From Hymenoscyphus infarciens (lineage: Eukaryota > Ascomycota > Leotiomycetes > Helotiales > Helotiaceae), in NCBI GenBank assembly GCA_001414345.1, contig LLCB01000167.1, forward strand, positions 1-64,000: 64,000 bases of DNA, given 5' to 3'. Positions 58,469 through 64,000 of this stretch are shown here, piece after piece; position 1 is the first letter of the stretch, and every line of letters starts with the position of its first letter. Under the pieces are notes generated by a model. It was not told the origin of the DNA. It saw only the letters and a list, made by a program, of their open reading frames with translations, and did no database searches. The position numbers and the translations under genes were made by a program.

Positions 58469-60157
58469 TAATCACTTACCTTTAAAACCTTCTTAGTCTT
58501 TAGAGAAGGTTTCTAAGCTAGCCTTTAAGTAGTTACTTAGATTAGAATATCCTTTAATCTAGTCTTACTTATATCTACTCTTATAAATACTTATAAAATA
58601 GTAAACAAAGTCTTAGCCTTTATAGAAGATAATATATTATATAACTAGTAATTATTTAATATATACTAGAATAGTATATTAGAGCTTTATAAATAGTACT
58701 AAAAGTAAGAAGCAAGGTGTAGAAGGTTATATAGTTTAAGTAGAATAGTCTTCTAATTTTCTTACTTTTATTCTATTACTTTTACTTATACTTTTAGAAG
58801 CTCTATATCTACTACTTTATAATACTAAAAACATACTAGAATACCTTAATATTAGTCTCTCAAATACCTAGAAGTCTAAGCTTCTTATCTTAAGAGTTTA
58901 AAGCTTAAAGTATACTCTTATTACTTTCTAGTAAACCTAGTAAGTACTTTAGAAAATCACGTATTTATACTTCTTTAAAAGCTTTCTAATAATAAGATTA
59001 AGAACTATCTATAAAAAGTAAAGAACTACTCTATAAAAGCTATAATATAAAGCTCTAATAGCTAGAAGAAGAAATAATAGTTAATTATAAAGTCTAGAAG
59101 GAAGTAAGAGACTATTATAAAACATTCTACTACTAACTACTCTACTCTTATTATTAAGTAAAAGGAAGATAAATTAGTTATAGCTAAAGAGCGAACTATC
59201 TAAAAAGAAAAGACTAAGGCTAGATAATTCTTTTTTATAAAAGCTTTTAGTAAGACTAAAATAATTAGAGTAAAAGCATATAAGAAGGGATTTATCTCTA
59301 ATAAGAAAAAGGCTAAAAGTAAGTAGTACTCTTAAATTTAGTATATACTACTAATTAGTATAGGCTTCCTAGCTCCTTCTCCTCTAATCTATAAAGCGCT
59401 AAAGCCTATCTCTATTACTAAAATCCGTATTTAAGTAGCTTTATATATCTATATATATATAACAAGTACTAAGGACTTCTCTACTATTAAGAGTATTCTT
59501 ATAATTACGTATACTTCTATAATATAACGTAGTAAGATAGTTAGAGTATAAATTAATAACGACTTTCTGTTTTAGGTACCTTACTTACTTACTAGTAACT
59601 CTAAGGATCTATTTAACTTTAAATTAGTACTCTAGAATATATAGGCTAAAAGGTTTACTATTAAGCTTTTAGAGGATATCTACTATATAATTCTTACTCT
59701 TAGTAGGTAGGATTCTATTAATATACTACTTCTTACTAATAAGGTAGAAGACGTCTTTCTAGCTATAAATGTTACTATTAAGAAGAGGAAAGCCGAGTAA
59801 TTAAGTACTATAAATTATAAGAAGGTAGATAATGTATAAGCTCTTATATAATACTTTAATTTACTAAAAGGTCTTACTAATAAAAAGTACTATAAAGTAT
59901 ATATAGTATTTAATAGCTATACTAATAATAAGCTCTAATCTTCTAAAAAGAGGTAATCTATTATACTCTTATAAGATACCTAAGAGCTGTTAATTCTACT
60001 TTAACTCTTAATACTTATTAAGGTACCTAATAATAAGCTTATTATATTTAAAGATAACGCTTAGAATAGAGAGAGAGATACTAGGCTTATACTATTACTA
60101 AGAGATAGTACTAGTACTAGAGTAAGTATAATATTAGTAGATAATTTAGAATTAGAT

Positions 60158-60520
60158 TGTGACGGCATGCCGTCCTATACAGCCGATATTACGTGGCATA
60201 TGCCGTACATATTAGCTTTCGGCAGTTGTTGTTTTGCATTGTCTAATTTAGGAAGGTTACGTACGTCCGTACGTCCGTCCGGACTTTCGGACGTACTTCG
60301 TAGGGTTCGGGCTTTTGTATTAGCCGACGTATGTCGTTGTTCGGTTTCGTACCCCTTTGTATCGTCCGAACCTCTTGTATATAGCAGCCTACTCTCCTAG
60401 AGTCAGAAAAGGCCAGTTTAGCCTTTTCTTCCGTATCAGGCCTAGTATTTACATACGTCATTCTGCCATACGCACTCCCATATGCCTCTACTGTAGTTGT
60501 GTGTATTTCGTGCCGTTACA
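60158..60520 (+). mobile_element. Solo LTR, 363 bases, well preserved inside a RIP block
   Basis: TGTGACGG at 60158 and CCGTTACA at 60520 are LTR-type inverted ends, and TAGAT flanks both sides (60153-60157 and 60521-60525), a perfect 5-bp duplication. Read in reverse, its first 100 bases or so match the outer end of the gypsy LTR at 10224 (for example ACGGCACGAAATA and CAGTAGAGGCATAT), so it is a related but shorter LTR. It is rich in CpG and C/G compared with everything around it. The small frame at 60167-60400 is not a gene. Confidence 0.9.
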
Positions 60521-61801
60521 TAGATAATCTTTTAAAGATATCTATAATTGTTACTACTTACTTAAAAGACTACTTTATAATTATTATTACTTATTTAAAA
60601 AAGGAAGATAATAGAGATAATAATTCTAAAGAGAGTTCTAGAAGTAATATAAAAAGTAAGGATATAGATATAGATATAGATATAAGAGAAGATACTAATA
60701 ATAAAAGAGTATTAACTCTAGGCTTATACTTGTTATTACCTCTTATAAGAGATAAGGAGAAGGAGAGCTTAATAATACTTACTAAGTTAAATATGTTAGA
60801 GAGAGTAGATAAGATAGTATAATAATAAGTAGATATAGATAAGTAAATTATAAGAGATCTTAATACTTAATTATATATAGATATTAATACTACTATTACT
60901 AAAGGTAGGTTTAAATTAATTAATAAGAAAGAGTAATTAAAACTTAATTAAGAGCTTAATAAGAGAGTCTTTAATTTACTCTTACCTACTTCTCTTATAT
61001 CTATAAATATACTAATAAGTAAAACAATATCTACTACTATAATTACTTTTATAAATAGCCTTAATTTAAAGAAAAAGAGAGAAGATACTCTCTTTTAAAT
61101 AACTTTTACTAATCAACTCTCTTATACTACTAAAAAGGTTAAGACTGTATATAGTAAGTATAATAAGAAGAAGAATAAGAAGTAAGAGTATATAGTAGTA
61201 GATACTTTAAGTATAGATACTAGAAGGATTATCTATAATATCTTAATTTTATTACTACTTTTTAGTTACTTTTTACTACCTTTACCCTTCTTTTACTCTT
61301 TTTACTAAAGTACTTAAATAATTATAATTTAAGATTATTTAAGTACTTTAAGTACTACTTTACTAATTATATACTAATTACCTAATTAGGCTTAGCGTCT
61401 CTTATTCTTAGGTTAAATTACATCTATACTTATAGTATTAAAAGTCTTAATTATCTCTTTTCCTCTCTTATTTATTAAGTACTTATATAACGTTATTGTT
61501 TATACTAAGTATATATATTACTTTTAATAATTTATAATATTTTAGATAATAGATTTAAAGTTATATTATACTTATATTTAGTATAGTACTAAGTAGTATA
61601 TATTAATAAAGAGTAAGTAGTAAGTAATTATAATATATATATATTTAATAGATATATATATACTATATTACCTTCTACTTTCTACTCTTACTTATACTTA
61701 AATTTTATGATTTAAGCCTTATAATTTAAGTATTATGAATTATGAATACTCTTACTTTAAGCTTTAAGATTACTGATTTAAGTATTTCGATTTATGTCTA
61801 A

Positions 61802-61951
61802 ATAGCCTCTAAAAAATCTACGTTTATTAATTTATAATTTATAATTTGCGATTTAGCTCTAAAAGGCTATATACTTAGAAATCTAAGCTTTACGATTTAC
61901 GATTTACAATTTGCGATTTGCGATTTGCGATTTAGTCGATTCTGACTTTTA
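61802..61951 (-). repeat. Right terminal inverted repeat of the TIR element
   Basis: This pairs with 53412-53563. Its outer part keeps several CpG-containing 7-mers (GCGATTT, ACGATTT), whereas the left copy more often shows AAATTAT. Confidence 0.8.
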
Positions 61952-62950
61952 GTACGTATAGGATGCCGTAGAAGTCGAGCATAGAAGATGTGGAAAAAAG
62001 ACAGTCAACGACCTCGGAGGATTTTAGACCGAGAATAGAATTTATTCCCGAAGAAAATAATGTCGCCGGCTCTCTGATTGTAGTATGCTGTTTGTAGAAT
62101 TCGATTTCAGGCCACACAATCTTCACAACCTCGTCATAAACTTGCCTTTCTCTCTCCATTTTGATCGCCAGCCGCCATCAGTCAATATCAGCCAGAATAT
62201 CTGCACCCTCCATCTCACCATGCTTTTGGAGTAGCTTCGACATGACATACGATAAGCTGGTGAAAGCGAGTACATCCTTCAATGATTGTGGTTCTTCACC
62301 TTCCAGCACGTTTCTGAATGTTGTAATTCCATCATCAAGCATTCCCTTTGCGCTTCCGTAATTCCGTCTCAGTTTCTTGATGCCTCCTATGTCATACCCG
62401 GCCGTAAGTTGGAGAAACTTCTCGTAATGACTTTTAGAAGACAGGCGAAGTTCCTGTAATGTTTTCCATTGCGACTGCTGGGAAAAGAGTGAGGTAAGTG
62501 TTTTTCACCTTGGAGAATGCATTGACCTCTACCTTATAATGCTCAGCGACGTACTCATACCGACATTCTTTCAAGGGGATAATTGTTGGCTGTATCGACT
62601 CATCCTCATGCCGACGTTTCAAAGAGATGTATTCCTCGTGCGTTGAAGCAGTTCCGACACCTCTTCGCTCCGGTACAAGCCGTTCCGGCTCTGGTAGTGT
62701 GATATTACATAGGTGCATCTCTGCGCCATGCCTGTCGGTTGTTTCTCTCAAACTTGGAGTTCGCCAATGTACATTTAGATGTTCAGGTATTGAAATGTCG
62801 CATAATTTATCGTCTAGCTCATCTTGTATACCTCTTCACAAAACTCGCTCAGCTCCAATTTTTCTAGATGATCAACGCCAGCTTGTAGCCCGTCAAGCTC
62901 AGTTACATATACGCGCTTTTCGCCTGGCGTTGCATTTCCGGCGGGGATGG
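61952..62950 (-). pseudogene. Unidentified fungal gene, split by the TIR element and further broken
   Basis: The minus strand carries protein-like sequence from about 62950, just after a TTTTTTTAG acceptor, down to the insertion at 61952. A first segment reads VYVTELDGLQAGVDHLEKLE and reaches a stop near 62828. A second, in another frame, begins DELDDKLCDISIPEHLN, so either a 1-base loss or an unmodelled intron (GTATAC donor) separates them. A likely 55-base intron (donor GTAGAG, acceptor CCCAG) lies around 62475-62530. The next exon reads QSQWKTLQELRLSSKSHYEK, then LADID, then TGA at 62178-62180, then WRLAIK in the same frame. TGA could come from CGA by one C-to-T change. The sequence then runs to DFYGILY at the insertion point. 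I do not recognise the family. Confidence 0.65.
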
Positions 62951-63237
62951 CTAAAAAAAGCTCTGTAGGTGGTCGTGTGGTAAATCATAAACAGTCAGAA
63001 TTGCCACAGCGTCCACAACCGACCCTTGAAGACGCCATTCTCATGACATGTGAAGTCCCAATAGGAGAACTTTGGATAATACTACACGAAATGAATTGCA
63101 GCGAGCCAAATTGCGAGGTGATATGGAGAAATGAAGATAAGTTCAAGAAAGACAAAATGAGACGAGGTCGGCTCGTCAACCAACAGCTGCGGGAGGACTT
63201 TTTCCTGAAAGAGCAGGCACACTTGCATAGAGTCTAG
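62947..63237 (+). CDS. Doubtful 96-residue ORF antisense to the pseudogene's upstream part
   Basis: A frame from the ATG at 62947 to TAG at 63235-63237 encodes a charged, Leu-containing peptide with VIWRNEDKFKKDKMRRG near its C-terminus. The composition is protein-like, but it has no known domain, begins on the antisense of a splice acceptor of the neighbouring pseudogene, and could be a shadow of the missing upstream exon. Confidence 0.22.
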   Translation: MAKKSSVGGRVVNHKQSELPQRPQPTLEDAILMTCEVPIGELWIILHEMNCSEPNCEVIWRNEDKFKKDKMRRGRLVNQQLREDFFLKEQAHLHRV

Positions 63238-63938
63238 CCCGAAAGGGTAGGTTCGGTGTAGGGGGGCTAATCACCTGACTTTGGAGGACAAGCTAAAACG
63301 CCTCATAAATCCTGGTTTTCCCTCAGCCAATGTCTATCAGGATCGAGGTATCCTCTAGAAGATATCCATGTGTCCTCCAACTTACTGAACGACTTCTGAA
63401 AAGTTCTCCCCCCGGCTTTTGCGCAAGAATGGCCGAAATTCACGTCACATTCTCGCCTCTGCCACAATGGCATTACGCGTGTGCTGGCTTTGTGCTACTG
63501 GAATCACACGCGCTTCGCCTCAATCTCTCGATTCCATAGGTTGGAATAGACCTGTCCTCCACTTTCACTAACCAAAATGGCTCTCAGTCTTGGTTTTGCA
63601 ACCCGAGAAGTCCTCCGATTTCCAAAATTTCAACTCCTCGTAAGACATGAGCAGATGGTGAACCAGAAGACATGTCCTCCAAAACAAAGTGTCCTCCAAA
63701 ACAAAGTGTCCTCCAAAACAAAGTGTCCTCTATCACAACCTGTCCTACCTATTGTCCTCCAAAATCCAGGCTTTATTTAAGAAATCAATTGCTCTCTTCA
63801 TGTTTTACCAACAACAAGCGAAACACCATTACATCACTATTTCACACCACTCACCACTTGGAGTCTCAAGTACCTCATCCCTCAAACCATCTTAGCAAAC
63901 AATAGCCCTCTCCGCTATCCCAAAACTAAAACTTTACA
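63238..63938. other. Intergenic region with a 17-base minisatellite
   Basis: No domain-bearing gene is seen. Copies of GTCCTCC are scattered from about 63360 to 63770, and three exact tandem copies of a 17-mer lie at 63673-63723. This is probably the promoter region of the gene starting at 63939. Confidence 0.5.
63673..63723. repeat. 17-base minisatellite, three exact copies
   Basis: TGTCCTCCAAAACAAAG is repeated exactly at 63673, 63690 and 63707, followed by a diverged partial copy. Short frames through it are repeat artefacts. Confidence 0.92.
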
Positions 63939-64000
63939 ATGTCACCCAAATCCTCGTCCTCATCCACACGAGTCCAAAAGTCAAGTAGCTCTAAGAGATC
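63939..64000 (+). CDS. Likely 5' end of a gene cut by the window edge
   Basis: An ATG at 63939 in a good fungal context (TTACAATGTC), preceded by a C/A-rich leader, opens MSPKSSSSSTRVQKSSSSKR and stays open to the window end. The Ser- and Lys-rich start is low complexity and gives no family. Confidence 0.35.
   Translation, partial: MSPKSSSSSTRVQKSSSSKR

Larger units (their letters stand above)
53412..61951. mobile_element. Large A+T-rich TIR element inserted in a gene (putative DNA transposon)
   Basis: The block begins CAAAAGTCAGAA and ends TTCTGACTTTTA, and its ends form inverted repeats of about 150 bases (53412-53563 and 61802-61951). They share GCTTAGATTTCTAAGTATAT and ACGTAGATTTTTTA and are filled with AAATCGY- and AAATTAT-type 7-mers. 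Flanking 8-mers GTATATAC (53404-53411) and GTACGTAT (61952-61959) agree at 5 of 8 positions, with only transitions between them, consistent with a RIP-altered 8-bp duplication. The interior is RIP-like, with plus-strand coding remnants (about 57030-57500, 59450-60155 and 60530-61240) that I cannot classify. An 8-bp duplication with tandem-repeat ends would fit hAT or KDZ-type elements, but no transposase motif confirms this. Confidence 0.65.

Noticed and set aside
60167..60400. Plus-strand frame of 77 codons
   Set aside because: It lies wholly within the solo LTR.
54851..61951. Direct repeats considered as a CRISPR array
   Set aside because: Eukaryotic context, long LTR-type repeats and no regular repeat-spacer pattern.
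63577..63905. Overlapping plus-strand frames rich in SSKTKCPPKQ
   Set aside because: They are translations of the 17-base minisatellite and its surroundings.

Overview
The window is nuclear DNA of a filamentous ascomycete (Pezizomycotina). The evidence is short introns of about 41 to 170 bases with GTRNGT-type donors and CTAAC-like branch points, families typical of the group (a secreted GH18 chitinase with a CBM18 module, an amidase, SDR and NmrA-like Rossmann proteins, an EST1-like protein), and two very A+T-rich blocks whose repeats differ almost only by C-to-T and G-to-A changes. That pattern is the mark of repeat-induced point mutation (RIP). A Leotiomycetes origin is a guess from gene flavour and cannot be shown from this window.

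Layout. 0-7 kb: the tail of one gene, a chitinase (minus) and a five-exon SDR gene (plus). 7.0-21.3 kb: one RIP-degraded transposon island. It is a Ty1/copia element (7005-21256) with 169-base LTRs and a perfect CTTGT duplication. A Ty3/gypsy element (10224-18275, minus strand) with 477-base LTRs and a perfect ATAAA duplication sits inside its integrase region. 21.3-38 kb: an NmrA-like gene, a single-exon gene for a 1844-residue coiled-coil protein, a possible tiny spliced gene, and a two-exon gene joining a C2H2 finger to an EST1-type domain. 38-47.9 kb: about 10 kb with no supportable gene and no RIP. 47.9-49.8 kb: a secreted amidase in five exons. 51.5-53 kb: a Harbinger-like MITE and the 3' part of an unknown gene.

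53.4-62.0 kb is the second island. A block of about 8.5 kb with inverted terminal repeats of about 150 bases, built from A+T-rich 7-mers, splits a minus-strand gene. Nested in it are a 1.3 kb LTR element without recognisable coding domains, a 264-base MITE and a well-preserved 363-base solo LTR. The host gene also carries an in-frame TGA and an apparent frameshift, so it is a pseudogene. The window ends with a 17-base minisatellite and the likely start of another gene.

The protein-coding genes do not form an evident cluster; they look like unrelated housekeeping and secreted-enzyme genes separated by repeat islands. The most informative signal is the insertion and RIP history. Three LTR elements and one TIR element each keep their outermost bases while the inner ends of the same repeats are mutated.
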